From: Acidobacteriota bacterium
Lineage (GTDB): Bacteria; Acidobacteriota; Blastocatellia; RBC074
DNA length: 8,892 bases
Direction of reading: 5' to 3'
Assembly (NCBI GenBank): GCA_017991275.1
Contig: JAGNMH010000172.1
Coordinates: forward strand, 1 to 8,892
Shown here: positions 1-6,006 of the stretch, piece by piece
Layout of the letters: every line of letters starts with the position of its first letter
Numbering within the stretch: position 1 is the stretch's first letter
The notes under the pieces: model-generated
What the model was told of the DNA's origin: nothing
Databases searched by the model: none
The model's input: only the letters and a program-made list of their open reading frames with translations
Made by a program: the position numbers and the translations under genes

Positions 1-393
1 GAAGGTGATGTAAACGCGGCCTTGTTCAATGACCGGCGTCGGCGAAGCGTAGGTGTTAAACGGATGCGCGTATTGCGGCTGAGTTACGTCAAAGAGTTTG
101 ATGTCGCGTATGACTTTGCCAGTGTCTCGATCCAGGCAAATGGCGAAAAGCTGCCGCCCGTCTTTGCTGGCTGATGTCAGCCAGACTTGCTTGCCGAAAA
201 TCACTGGCGAAGACCAGCCTCGGTCATGAATTTCGGTTTTCCAGACGATGTTTTTCGTCTCGCTCCATTCGGTTGGCAGGTCTTTGGCGTCGGAATGACC
301 AGTGCCGTCAGGCCCACGAAACTGCGGCCAATTGTCGGCAGCCATTGCGATGACGCTGCAAGCGGCGAGAATTACAGGGATCAGCTTTTTCAT
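1..393 (-). CDS. PQQ-type beta-propeller protein, secreted, N-terminal part only
   Basis: The first 131 codons are visible. The gene starts at ATG 391-393 and is cut by the left edge. A Shine-Dalgarno-like GAGGT (399-403, minus strand) lies 5 nt before the ATG and supports this start. The N-terminus MKKLIPVILAACSVIAMAAD looks like a signal peptide: KK, a short hydrophobic stretch, then a small-residue AMA site near residue 18. LAAC at residues 9-12 resembles a lipobox, but the hydrophobic core before it is very short, so signal peptidase I cleavage seems likelier. The mature protein begins NWPQFRGPDGTG, followed by TEWSETKNIVWKTEI, WSSPVIFGKQVWLTSASKDG, a LDRDTGK turn and NTYASPTPVIEQGRVYITF. 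These are the repeating blades of PQQ/BamB-like beta-propellers. Family members with this opening are common extracytoplasmic proteins of mostly unknown function. Whether it binds PQQ cannot be judged from the fragment. It follows dnaJ in the same direction across 154 bp that hold an inverted-repeat element, so joint transcription is uncertain. Confidence 0.82.
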   Translation of the reverse strand, partial: MKKLIPVILAACSVIAMAADNWPQFRGPDGTGHSDAKDLPTEWSETKNIVWKTEIHDRGWSSPVIFGKQVWLTSASKDGRQLFAICLDRDTGKVIRDIKLFDVTQPQYAHPFNTYASPTPVIEQGRVYITF

Positions 394-422
394 TATTAAC
401 CTCAAGGTGGCGAAAAACATTT

Positions 423-540
423 GGAGTGCTGCGCCTTTGGCGTAGCTTTGGTAGTCACATTCTTAACCCAGTCTTTTGTGGAAACTGAAGGCGTTACAAT
501 CCAAAGGACTTCCAAAGCTGCGCCGAGAGCGCAGCACCCC
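423..540. repeat. Palindromic double-hairpin element (REP/BIME-like) after dnaJ
   Basis: Two 34-nt arms, 423-456 and 507-540, are inverted copies of each other matching at 28 of 34 positions by eye. Each arm also folds on itself. The left arm holds gctgcgcc-ttt-ggcgtagc (one mismatch). The right arm holds gctgcgc-cgaga-gcgcagc (perfect 7-bp stem). The 50-nt centre shows further weak complementarity. Two mutually inverted small hairpins are the architecture of REP/BIME elements and of some small non-autonomous transposons. The element begins 8 nt beyond the dnaJ stop. Read on the minus strand, the first hairpin is GC-rich and followed by TTTGG, so it could slow or end dnaJ transcription or protect its 3' end, but there is no true T-run. 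Other genomic copies cannot be seen from this window. Confidence 0.7.
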
Positions 541-547
541 AAAAAGC

Positions 548-1669
548 TTATCCGAAAATGTCTTTGACCTTGCTGCCGAACCGCCGAGCCGCGCTTTCCT
601 GTTGTTTCTCTTCGATGGCGGCGAATTGTTCCAGCAACTTTCTTTGTTCGCGGTTGAGGCGAGTTGGGGTGACTATGTTCGTGACGACGAAAAGGTCGCC
701 TCGTCCGTGACCTTGCAGAGAAACTATGCCTTTGCCTTTCAGCCTGAAGATCGAGCCGGTTTGAGTGTGTTCGGGAACTGTCAGTGTTTCTTCTCCGTCC
801 AGGGTCGGCACGCTGATTTCCGCGCCCAGCGCGGCCTGACTGAAAGTTATCTGAACAGCGACATAAAGATTGTTGCCTTGCCGCTCAAAAAGTTCGTGTT
901 CTTTGACGTGAAGAACGACATACAAATCGCCATTTCCTCCGCCGCTGCGACCGGCTTCGCCTTCACCGGCCAGACGCAAGCGCGCGCCGGTGTCTACGCC
1001 GGCAGGAATCTTGATTTCAATGTCGTGTTCTTTTTCCGTGCGTCCCTGACCGAAGCAGGTTTTGCACTTGTTGGTGATCATTCGACCTGTGCCACGGCAT
1101 TGATCGCAGGTGCGGCTGACTGAAAAGAAACCTTGCTGAAAACGAACCTGGCCGCCGCCTCCGCAAGCGTTGCAGGTGACCGGCGACGAACCTGCGGCTG
1201 CGCCCGAACCGTTGCAGCTTTCGCAATTTTCCAGACGCGGAATGGCAATTTTGGTTTTATATCCTGCGGCGGCCTGTTCCAGAGTAATTTCCAAATCGTA
1301 GCGAAGGTCAGAGCCGCGTTGCGCGCCGCCTCGGCGAGAACTGCCGCGCCCGCCGCTGCCGAAAAGGTCTCCGAAGATGTCGCCCAAGATGTCTTCAAAT
1401 CCGCCAAAGTCCGCATTTGCCCACGGAGCCGACGCCGCCGATGAACCGACTCCGGCGTGACCGTAACGATCGTAACGCGCACGGTTATCCGGGCTGGACA
1501 GCACGCCATAAGCTTCGTTCAACTCTTTGAAATTTTCTTCGGCTTCGTGATTGCCGGGGTTTTTGTCAGGATGATGCTGCATCGCCAATTTGCGATAGGC
1601 GCTTTTCATTTCCTGATCGCTTGCCGTACGGCTAACACCTAAGATTTCGTAATAATCTCGCTTGCTCAA
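548..1669 (-). CDS. dnaJ: Chaperone protein DnaJ (Hsp40)
   Basis: Cytoplasmic co-chaperone that delivers unfolded clients to DnaK and stimulates its ATPase. The 373-residue protein has the full class I layout. The J domain is at about residues 4-70 (DYYEILGVSR, HPD at 33-35). A Gly/Phe-rich linker follows at about 72-118 (FGGFEDILGDIFGDLFG). Four zinc-binding CxxC motifs follow at C149/C152, C166/C169, C188/C191 and C202/C205. Next come the client-binding beta domains and the C-terminal dimerisation region, ending KVKDIFG. Length is normal for the family. The start is TTG (1667-1669), preceded at 9 nt by AGAGG. An in-frame TAA three codons upstream excludes a longer protein. The gene lies 99 bp downstream of hrcA in the same direction and is probably co-transcribed with it. 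That spacer holds a perfect TTGACA hexamer (1757-1762, minus strand) without a convincing -10, so a separate promoter is not established. Confidence 0.97.
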   Translation of the reverse strand: MSKRDYYEILGVSRTASDQEMKSAYRKLAMQHHPDKNPGNHEAEENFKELNEAYGVLSSPDNRARYDRYGHAGVGSSAASAPWANADFGGFEDILGDIFGDLFGSGGRGSSRRGGAQRGSDLRYDLEITLEQAAAGYKTKIAIPRLENCESCNGSGAAAGSSPVTCNACGGGGQVRFQQGFFSVSRTCDQCRGTGRMITNKCKTCFGQGRTEKEHDIEIKIPAGVDTGARLRLAGEGEAGRSGGGNGDLYVVLHVKEHELFERQGNNLYVAVQITFSQAALGAEISVPTLDGEETLTVPEHTQTGSIFRLKGKGIVSLQGHGRGDLFVVTNIVTPTRLNREQRKLLEQFAAIEEKQQESAARRFGSKVKDIFG

Positions 1670-1768
1670 ATTTACTTACCTCTAAAAAATTTTAGGCGGA
1701 CTAAACAGGACTTAACAGGAAAAGTGTTTTGGAAGTTCTCCAATCCCGTCTATTTCTGTCAACGCCGT
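1670..1768. other. hrcA-dnaJ spacer with small tandem repeat
   Basis: This 99-bp AT-rich spacer contains a tandem pair of 10-mers, ctaaacagga and cttaacagga (1701-1720), differing at one base. It also has a near-palindrome ctaaaaaattttag (1682-1695) just before the dnaJ Shine-Dalgarno sequence on the minus strand, which could modestly affect ribosome access. No grpE, no CIRCE-like site and no terminator is visible here. Confidence 0.5.
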
Positions 1769-2851
1769 TTATCCGATTGAAACTTCAGGCGCTTCGGCCA
1801 ATGACTGCTCCAGCAACCGGGCTATGTAATTGACGATGCCGATCATTCGCGCGTATTCGATTCTGACCGGGCCAACGACGCCTATGCTGCCGACAATATG
1901 GTTGTCGTAACTGTAATGGGATGTGATGACTGCGCAGCGGCTCAGACTGGGCAGGCTGTTTTCGGCTCCGATGCGGATTGAAACCGATTGTTGCGGGGCA
2001 TTGCTTAAACACTCTGTCAGGATTTTTATCAACCGGCTCTTTTCCTCGAACACTCGTAGCAATTCGCGGATTCTTTCAATGTCGGCAAAATCAGCTTTTG
2101 AGATGATATTTGAAGCGCCTTCGATGAAAACGTCCTGCTCGTTCTGGTCGGGCTGGGTCAAATCGCGGTTGCAAATCATGATCGCGTTTTGCAGTAATCG
2201 GTCATACAAGGCCTTTTCTTCAGACAGTCGTTTGAGCAACTCGGCCCGGATCGCCGACAGGCTCATTCCTCCGAAATTGGCATTGACGTAATTGGCCGTT
2301 GTGTTCAACTCATCCTGAGTCAGGTCTTCGTCAATCTTAACCACTCTGTCCTGCACCATTCCGGCGCGCGTAACCGTGATGACCAGAATGCGGCCATCGC
2401 TGAGTCGGACGAAATCAATGTGTTTGATAACTTCATGGGTCAGGCTGGGCGAAACAACTATGCCCACGTTTTCAGACAGACTGGAAAGCAGGTGTGAAGC
2501 GCGAGTCATTATTTGTTCAGGCGAGCCTGAAGACTTGCCACGCATCCCGGTCTGAATCGCGTTTTCATCAGATTCCGACAACGAAGTTTGCCCAAGAATA
2601 TGATCAACAAAAAAACGATAACCCTTGTCGCTGGGGACTCTGCCAGCAGAGGTGTGAGGCTGTTCCAGATACCCATTGTCTTCCAGTTCAGCTATGACGT
2701 TTCGTACCGAAGCAGATGAAAGGCCTTCGCTGCTTAGTTTGGAAATCGCGCGCGAACCGACCGGCTCGCCGGTGGCGATATGCGTTTCTATCAGCAAAGC
2801 CAGCATTTCGCGGCTTCGCTGATCCAGAATTTCCAAACCACGTCGAATCAT
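1769..2851 (-). CDS. hrcA: Heat-inducible transcription repressor HrcA
   Basis: A dimeric repressor that binds CIRCE inverted repeats upstream of chaperone genes and is kept active by GroEL. The 360-residue protein begins with a winged-helix DNA-binding domain at about residues 1-75. Family hallmarks follow in order: TGEPVGSRAISK, SSASVRNVIAELEDNGYLEQ, PHTSAGRVPSDKGYRFFVD. After this come the GAF-like dimerisation domain (LLSSLSENVGIVVSP, HIDFVRLSDGRILVITVT) and a C-terminal segment (GVVGPVRIEYARMIGIVNYI) typical of HrcA. The ATG at 2849-2851 fits the family's usual N-terminus, although no strong Shine-Dalgarno sequence precedes it. The gene diverges from the nuo operon and leads straight to dnaJ. 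A promoter overlapped by a CIRCE-like site lies upstream, so autoregulation with dnaJ as co-target is likely but inferred. Length and domains look intact. Confidence 0.97.
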   Translation of the reverse strand: MIRRGLEILDQRSREMLALLIETHIATGEPVGSRAISKLSSEGLSSASVRNVIAELEDNGYLEQPHTSAGRVPSDKGYRFFVDHILGQTSLSESDENAIQTGMRGKSSGSPEQIMTRASHLLSSLSENVGIVVSPSLTHEVIKHIDFVRLSDGRILVITVTRAGMVQDRVVKIDEDLTQDELNTTANYVNANFGGMSLSAIRAELLKRLSEEKALYDRLLQNAIMICNRDLTQPDQNEQDVFIEGASNIISKADFADIERIRELLRVFEEKSRLIKILTECLSNAPQQSVSIRIGAENSLPSLSRCAVITSHYSYDNHIVGSIGVVGPVRIEYARMIGIVNYIARLLEQSLAEAPEVSIG

Positions 2852-2921
2852 TTTGAAGTCACTACCAAGGAATGAGTTAGTCGGGCAATCGCCTTAAACA
2901 ACGGCGTCAACAACGAGGCGG

Positions 2922-2951
2922 AAATTAGCATCGCGCTCGAAATAGTGTCAA
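2922..2951 (-). promoter_or_regulatory. Predicted sigma70-type promoter for hrcA(-dnaJ)
   Basis: On the minus strand TTGACA (2946-2951, perfect -35) is followed after 18 bp by TAATTT (2922-2927), a -10 with four of six consensus bases. Transcription would start near 2915 and give a leader of about 65 nt before the hrcA ATG. A CIRCE-like site lies over the same bases, as expected for a self-repressed gene. No start site has been measured, and the spacer is one base longer than the optimum. Confidence 0.5.
2925..2951. promoter_or_regulatory. Degenerate CIRCE-like operator upstream of hrcA
   Basis: The CIRCE consensus is TTAGCACTC-N9-GAGTGCTAA. Here the plus strand reads TTAGCATCG (2925-2933), nine bases (2934-2942), then TAGTGTCAA (2943-2951). 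The left half matches six of nine positions, the right half six of nine, and the 9-bp spacing is exact. The site overlaps both promoter elements of the heat-shock repressor gene, where HrcA would be expected to bind. Against it, the two halves are poorly complementary to each other (4 of 9), so binding could be weak or the match fortuitous. Confidence 0.38.
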
Positions 2952-3094
2952 GCCGGTCGCAATTATGCCTTTGTCAGGGCGGCAGAAGCTGAAAGTTGCA
3001 GGTGTTACTGTCAGGAATTTTGACTGAAGCGCCTTGAACCTTGAGTGAATGGGGGTTACGTCAAAGGCAGGTTCGATCTTTTTTTCTCGCATTC

Positions 3095-3123
3095 TTGCAA
3101 GGGCAGGGAGGTTGTACTAAGAT
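3095..3123 (+). promoter_or_regulatory. Candidate promoter for the nuo operon
   Basis: TTGCAA (3095-3100) and TAAGAT (3118-3123) are separated by exactly 17 bp, each with four of six sigma70 consensus bases. Transcription from here would leave a leader of about 125 nt before nuoA. An inverted repeat, aggttg (3109-3114) and caacct (3127-3132), flanks the -10 and could be an operator. The match is modest, and alternative promoters in the 404-bp region cannot be excluded. Confidence 0.35.
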
Positions 3124-3147
3124 TCGCAACCTAGTAATCAAGCTTCC

Positions 3148-3160
3148 TTTGGTATCCAAA
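3148..3160. repeat. Short palindrome in the nuo leader
   Basis: The 13-bp palindrome tttgg-tat-ccaaa lies about 25 bp beyond the proposed -10. It could be a regulator half-site pair or a small hairpin in the nuoA leader. It is short enough to be chance. Confidence 0.3.
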
Positions 3161-3255
3161 AAAACCGTGTGCAAATCATTGCCGCATTCGCGGGTCGCCT
3201 GACCAGACTGAATGTGTCGCGGGGGTAGAGTACCAAACAAACGAGAAAGGTTCAG

Positions 3256-3630
3256 ATGAAAGCTTACGTTCCCATTCTGATAGTCTTCGTCTTCGTGATG
3301 GGTTTTGCGGTGACGAATATTATCCTTACCCACTTGGTTGGCCGGCGCATAGACACTCGCGCCAAGCTGATGCCGTACGAGTGCGGTATGGACCCGGTCG
3401 GTTCGGCGCATCAACGGTTTTCTGTGAAGTTTTATCTGGTGGCGATGCTATTCATTCTTTTCGACATTGAAGCGATCTTTCTGGTTCCCTGGGCCGTGGT
3501 TTTCAAAAGTTTGATTACAAGGCTATCCCGCCCGTTTGTTTTCTTCGAGATGGTGATTTTCTTTGCGGTTCTGCTGGTGGGTTACGTTTACGCCTGGAAG
3601 AAAGGGCTGTTTGAGTGGAATCGCACTTAA
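3256..3630 (+). CDS. nuoA: NADH-quinone oxidoreductase subunit A
   Basis: A small membrane-arm subunit of complex I (mitochondrial ND3 homologue), next to the quinone channel. The 124-residue protein has three hydrophobic segments, at about residues 4-26, 57-82 and 94-112. The family signature YECGMDPVGSA lies in the loop after the first helix, and RFSVKFYLVAMLFILFDIEA begins the second. The cysteine and acidic residues of that loop and the FDIE acidic pair in the membrane are the conserved ND3 features. The protein ends YVYAWKKGLFEW, also typical. Start ATG 3256 is preceded by GAGAAAGG with 5-nt spacing, one of the clearer ribosome-binding sites in this operon. It is the first gene of the nuo operon, with nuoB 44 bp downstream. 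Confidence 0.96.
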   Translation: MKAYVPILIVFVFVMGFAVTNIILTHLVGRRIDTRAKLMPYECGMDPVGSAHQRFSVKFYLVAMLFILFDIEAIFLVPWAVVFKSLITRLSRPFVFFEMVIFFAVLLVGYVYAWKKGLFEWNRT

Positions 3631-3674
3631 TTTCCGAACTCTACAAAGTTCAAATCTAAAAATATCAAAAAGCT
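3631..3674. other. nuoA-nuoB spacer
   Basis: The 44-bp AT-rich spacer contains a small hairpin gaact-ctacaa-agttc (3636-3651). The following aaatctaaaa is complementary to ttttagattt at 4669-4678 in the nuoC-nuoD spacer and may be a decayed remnant of the same repeat type. No strong Shine-Dalgarno sequence precedes nuoB; only aaaaagct is present. Confidence 0.3.
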
Positions 3675-4172
3675 ATGGGTCTTGAAACTAAAGTTGGCGA
3701 AATTCTGCCGGAAGTCATCACCACCAAACTTGATTCGCTGGTGAATTGGGGGCGTAAGTCTTCGATCTGGCCTGCGACTTTTGGTTTGGCTTGCTGCGCG
3801 ATTGAGATGATGGCGATGACCGATCCCCGCAACGATATTGCCAGATTCGGTGCTGAAGTTTTCCGAGCTACGCCGCGTCAGGCTGATGTGATGATCGTCG
3901 CCGGTCGCGTTTCCATCAAAATGGCTCCGGTGTTGCGCCGCATTTATGACCAAATGCCAGAACCAAAATGGGTGATTTCAATGGGAGTTTGCGCTTCGGC
4001 TGGCGGAGTGTTCAACAACTACGCCATCGTTCAAGGCGTGGACAAAGTTGTGCCGGTAGACATTTTCGTTCCTGGTTGCCCGCCGCGCCCAGAAGGGTTG
4101 ATCTGGGCAATCATGAAACTGCAAGAGAAGATCGAACGCGACAAGGTATTTACCGAACAGAAGGCTGCTTAA
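3675..4172 (+). CDS. nuoB: NADH-quinone oxidoreductase subunit B
   Basis: Carries the terminal [4Fe-4S] cluster N2, which passes electrons to quinone at the interface with NuoD and the membrane arm. The 165-residue length is normal. All four N2 ligands are present: the tandem C40-C41 in FGLACCAIEMM, C106 in SMGVCASAGG, and C135 in VPGCPPRPEG. Between them, VAGRVSIKMAPVLRRIYDQM is the usual helical region (the motif often reads VAG-T-V-T; arginine-serine here is a known variant). Start ATG 3675 gives a typical N-terminus, but no clear ribosome-binding site precedes it. The stop TAA abuts the nuoC ATG with no base between, so translation of B and C is probably coupled. Confidence 0.97.
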   Translation: MGLETKVGEILPEVITTKLDSLVNWGRKSSIWPATFGLACCAIEMMAMTDPRNDIARFGAEVFRATPRQADVMIVAGRVSIKMAPVLRRIYDQMPEPKWVISMGVCASAGGVFNNYAIVQGVDKVVPVDIFVPGCPPRPEGLIWAIMKLQEKIERDKVFTEQKAA

Positions 4173-4667
4173 ATGTCCGAATCCATAGAGCAAACACAAA
4201 CGCAATCCTCGCGCTATGCGGATGCTTCTTTAATCCGCACCAAGTTCGCAGACACAATTGAAGAGATCATTGAAGCCATTGGCGAAGTCACGCTGATTGC
4301 AAAGCGCGAAGGTCTGGTCGAATTGATGACGTCTCTGCGCGACGAGCCGGGCTTGAAATTCAATTATTTGAGCGACATAGGTGGAGTTGATCTGGGCGAA
4401 TTCGCCAGCCCCCGTTTTGCCGTCGCTTATCAGCTTTACTCCATTGACCACAATCACAGGCTCCGCGTTAAGGTTTTCTTGCAGGAAGATGACGCTAATT
4501 TGCCTACGATGTGGAATATATGGAAAGCGTCGAACTGGCTGGAGCGAGAGATTTACGACATGTTTGGCGTCAACTTCGAAGGGCACCCAGACCAGCGACG
4601 CATCCTGATGCCTGCGGATTACGAAGGTCATCCGCTCAGGAAAGATTTCCCGATGAAAGGCTATTGA
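4173..4667 (+). CDS. nuoC: NADH-quinone oxidoreductase subunit C
   Basis: A peripheral-arm subunit of complex I (30-kDa subunit) with no cofactor, which packs against NuoD and NuoB. The 164-residue protein has a variable hydrophilic N-terminus and a central alpha/beta domain (FNYLSDIGGVDLGE, FAVAYQLYSI, LRVKVFLQEDD). It ends with the family signature EREIYDMFGVNFEGHPDQRR followed by ILMPADYEGHPLRKDFPM. It is a stand-alone NuoC, not the NuoCD fusion of enterobacteria. ATG 4173 follows the nuoB stop directly, and AGAAGG (4159-4164) inside the end of nuoB serves as the Shine-Dalgarno sequence at 8 nt. The 100 bp after its stop are filled by heptamer repeats. Confidence 0.96.
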   Translation: MSESIEQTQTQSSRYADASLIRTKFADTIEEIIEAIGEVTLIAKREGLVELMTSLRDEPGLKFNYLSDIGGVDLGEFASPRFAVAYQLYSIDHNHRLRVKVFLQEDDANLPTMWNIWKASNWLEREIYDMFGVNFEGHPDQRRILMPADYEGHPLRKDFPMKGY

Positions 4668-4767
4668 ATTTTAGATTTCGGGTTTTGGATTTTGGATTTC
4701 AAAACAACCTTAATCAGGTGAGTTTCAAATCCGCAATCCGCAATCCGCAATCCGCAATCGAGAAAAT
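4668..4767. repeat. Inverted heptamer arrays filling the nuoC-nuoD spacer
   Basis: The left half is phased in 7-bp units: TTTTAGA (4669), TTTCGGG (4676), TTTTGGA (4683), TTTTGGA (4690), then TTTCAAA. The right half has four perfect copies of AATCCGC (4728-4755) plus a decayed fifth (4756-4762). The two arrays are partly complementary: GGATT in each left unit pairs with AATCC in each right unit, and ggatttcaaaacaacc (4694-4708 region) pairs imperfectly with the bases before the right array. The RNA could form a long imperfect hairpin with a loop around 4710-4716. The right array ends 5 nt before the nuoD ATG. Cyanobacterial STRR heptamers are a comparable class. By eye this looks like one copy of a dispersed repeat family. 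Confidence 0.85.
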
Positions 4768-6006
4768 ATGCAAGCCAGAGAATTAGTTGTTCCGACATCT
4801 TCGATTTCAATGTTGCGCAAACCTGATCCGCTGTCTGACACGCGCATGACGGTTTCGATGGGGCCACAGCATCCTTCGACGCACGGAGTGCTTCGATTGG
4901 AATTGGTTCTGGACGGCGAAACGGTTGTTAAAGCGATTCCTGACATCGGCTACCTGCACACTGGCATGGAAAAGACGATGGAGAAGGAAAAGTGGCAGCA
5001 AGTCGTCACCATTACCTGTCGAATGGATTACCTCAACTCGATGGGTAACGATCTGGGTTATTGCCTGGCGGTTGAAAAGTTGATGGGCGTCGAAGTCCCT
5101 GAGCGCGCCAAAGTCATTCGCGTTTTGCTGACTGAATTGAATCGCATTGCTTCGCATTTGGTCTGGTTCGGAACTCACGCCATGGACATCGGAGCGATGA
5201 CGGCGTTCTTTTACGCTTTCACTCATCGCGAAAAGATTCTGGATATTTTTGAATGTGCGACCGGCGCGCGATTCCATCAGAGCTATTTCGTGGTCGGCGG
5301 AGCGCGTTACGACGTGCCGGACAACTTCATTCCGCTGGTCAAAGAATTCCTGGACGGATTTCCGTCTCTGCTGGAAGAATCGAAGAAGCTGGTCACCGGC
5401 AACAAGATTTTCCAACACCGCACAAAAGGCGTAGGCGTCATCAGCAAAGAGGAGGCCATCAACTGGTCGCTTTCCGGCCCGACAATTAGAGGCAGCGGTC
5501 TGAACTGGGACATTCGTAAATCGGAGCCGTATTCCGGCTACGAAACTTACGACTTCAATGTGCCGGTTTACGACGACGGAGATGTCTGGTCGCGTTATCT
5601 GGTGCGAATGGACGAGTTCCACGAAAGCTGGAAGATTTGCTGCCAGGCGTTGGAACGGTTGAAAGAGCCGGGCGGATCGGTCAAATCCGATCATCCGAAG
5701 TTGAAACTGCCCGAACGCGATCTGATGAAACAGCACATTGACGTGATGATTCACCACTTCCTGCTGGCTTCTGAAGGTTTCACCGTCCCGGTTGGCGAAG
5801 TTTATCAATCCATCGAATCTGCTCGCGGCGAGCTTGCTTATTATGTTGTCAGCGACGGAGCCGAGCGGCCTTATCGCGTTCGAGTCCGCGCGCCATCTTT
5901 CGTCAATTTGTCGGCGCTGCCGGCAATGGTCGAAGGCTCGCTGATTGCCGACGTAGTTGCTGTCATCGGCAGCATTGATATTGTTCTGGGAGACGTAGAC
6001 AGATAG
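4768..6006 (+). CDS. nuoD: NADH-quinone oxidoreductase subunit D
   Basis: The 49-kDa subunit of complex I, related to the [NiFe]-hydrogenase large subunit. With NuoB it forms the quinone-reduction site. The 412-residue protein has the family landmarks in order: MGPQHPSTHGVLRLEL (about residue 30, with the quinone-site histidines), GYLHTGMEKTME, RMDYLNSMGNDLGYCLAVEK, ELNRIASHLVWFGTHAMDIG, GARFHQSYFVVGGARYD, LSGPTIRGSGLNWDIRKSEP, YETYDFNVPV. The C-terminus carries ESARGELAYYVVSDG, RVRAPSFVNLSALPAM and the terminal GSIDIVLGDVDR. ATG 4768 is chosen because the first 20-30 residues are variable in the family. Its ribosome-binding site is poor (cgagaaaat) because a repeat array reaches almost to the start, and the next in-frame ATG (M15, 4810) cannot be excluded. 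The stop codon TAG overlaps the first unit of the next repeat array. Confidence 0.97.
   Translation: MQARELVVPTSSISMLRKPDPLSDTRMTVSMGPQHPSTHGVLRLELVLDGETVVKAIPDIGYLHTGMEKTMEKEKWQQVVTITCRMDYLNSMGNDLGYCLAVEKLMGVEVPERAKVIRVLLTELNRIASHLVWFGTHAMDIGAMTAFFYAFTHREKILDIFECATGARFHQSYFVVGGARYDVPDNFIPLVKEFLDGFPSLLEESKKLVTGNKIFQHRTKGVGVISKEEAINWSLSGPTIRGSGLNWDIRKSEPYSGYETYDFNVPVYDDGDVWSRYLVRMDEFHESWKICCQALERLKEPGGSVKSDHPKLKLPERDLMKQHIDVMIHHFLLASEGFTVPVGEVYQSIESARGELAYYVVSDGAERPYRVRVRAPSFVNLSALPAMVEGSLIADVVAVIGSIDIVLGDVDR

Larger units (their letters stand above)
2852..3255. other. Divergent hrcA / nuoA intergenic control region (404 bp)
   Basis: I see no gene in this stretch. Read left to right it holds the presumed hrcA leader, the minus-strand promoter with overlapping CIRCE-like site (2922-2951), a featureless middle part, a T-rich stretch at 3079-3085, the proposed nuo promoter (3095-3123) with a surrounding inverted repeat (3109-3132), a short palindrome (3148-3160), and a leader of about 125 nt ending in the nuoA ribosome-binding site. 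No tRNA, riboswitch or terminator is recognisable by eye. Confidence 0.6.

Noticed and set aside
476..1123. Plus-strand open frame of 215 codons opposite dnaJ
   Set aside because: It is antisense to the zinc-finger and C-terminal domains of an intact DnaJ and begins inside the palindromic element. No family resemblance and no ribosome-binding site.
1757..1762. Perfect TTGACA hexamer on the minus strand as a separate dnaJ promoter
   Set aside because: At 16-18 bp spacing the -10 candidates match only about two of six bases, so I did not list it as a promoter.
3061..3414. Minus-strand open frame of 117 codons across the nuo leader and nuoA
   Set aside because: It overlaps nuoA and the proposed nuo promoter, has no recognisable motif, and depends on a start inside nuoA.
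4230..4631. Minus-strand open frame of 133 codons opposite nuoC
   Set aside because: Shadow of a conserved nuoC; no domain or start signal.
4728..4762. AATCCGC repeats considered as a CRISPR array or replication-origin iterons
   Set aside because: The units are contiguous 7-mers with no spacers, so not CRISPR. There are no DnaA or Rep boxes and no rep gene, and the location is inside an operon spacer, so not an origin.
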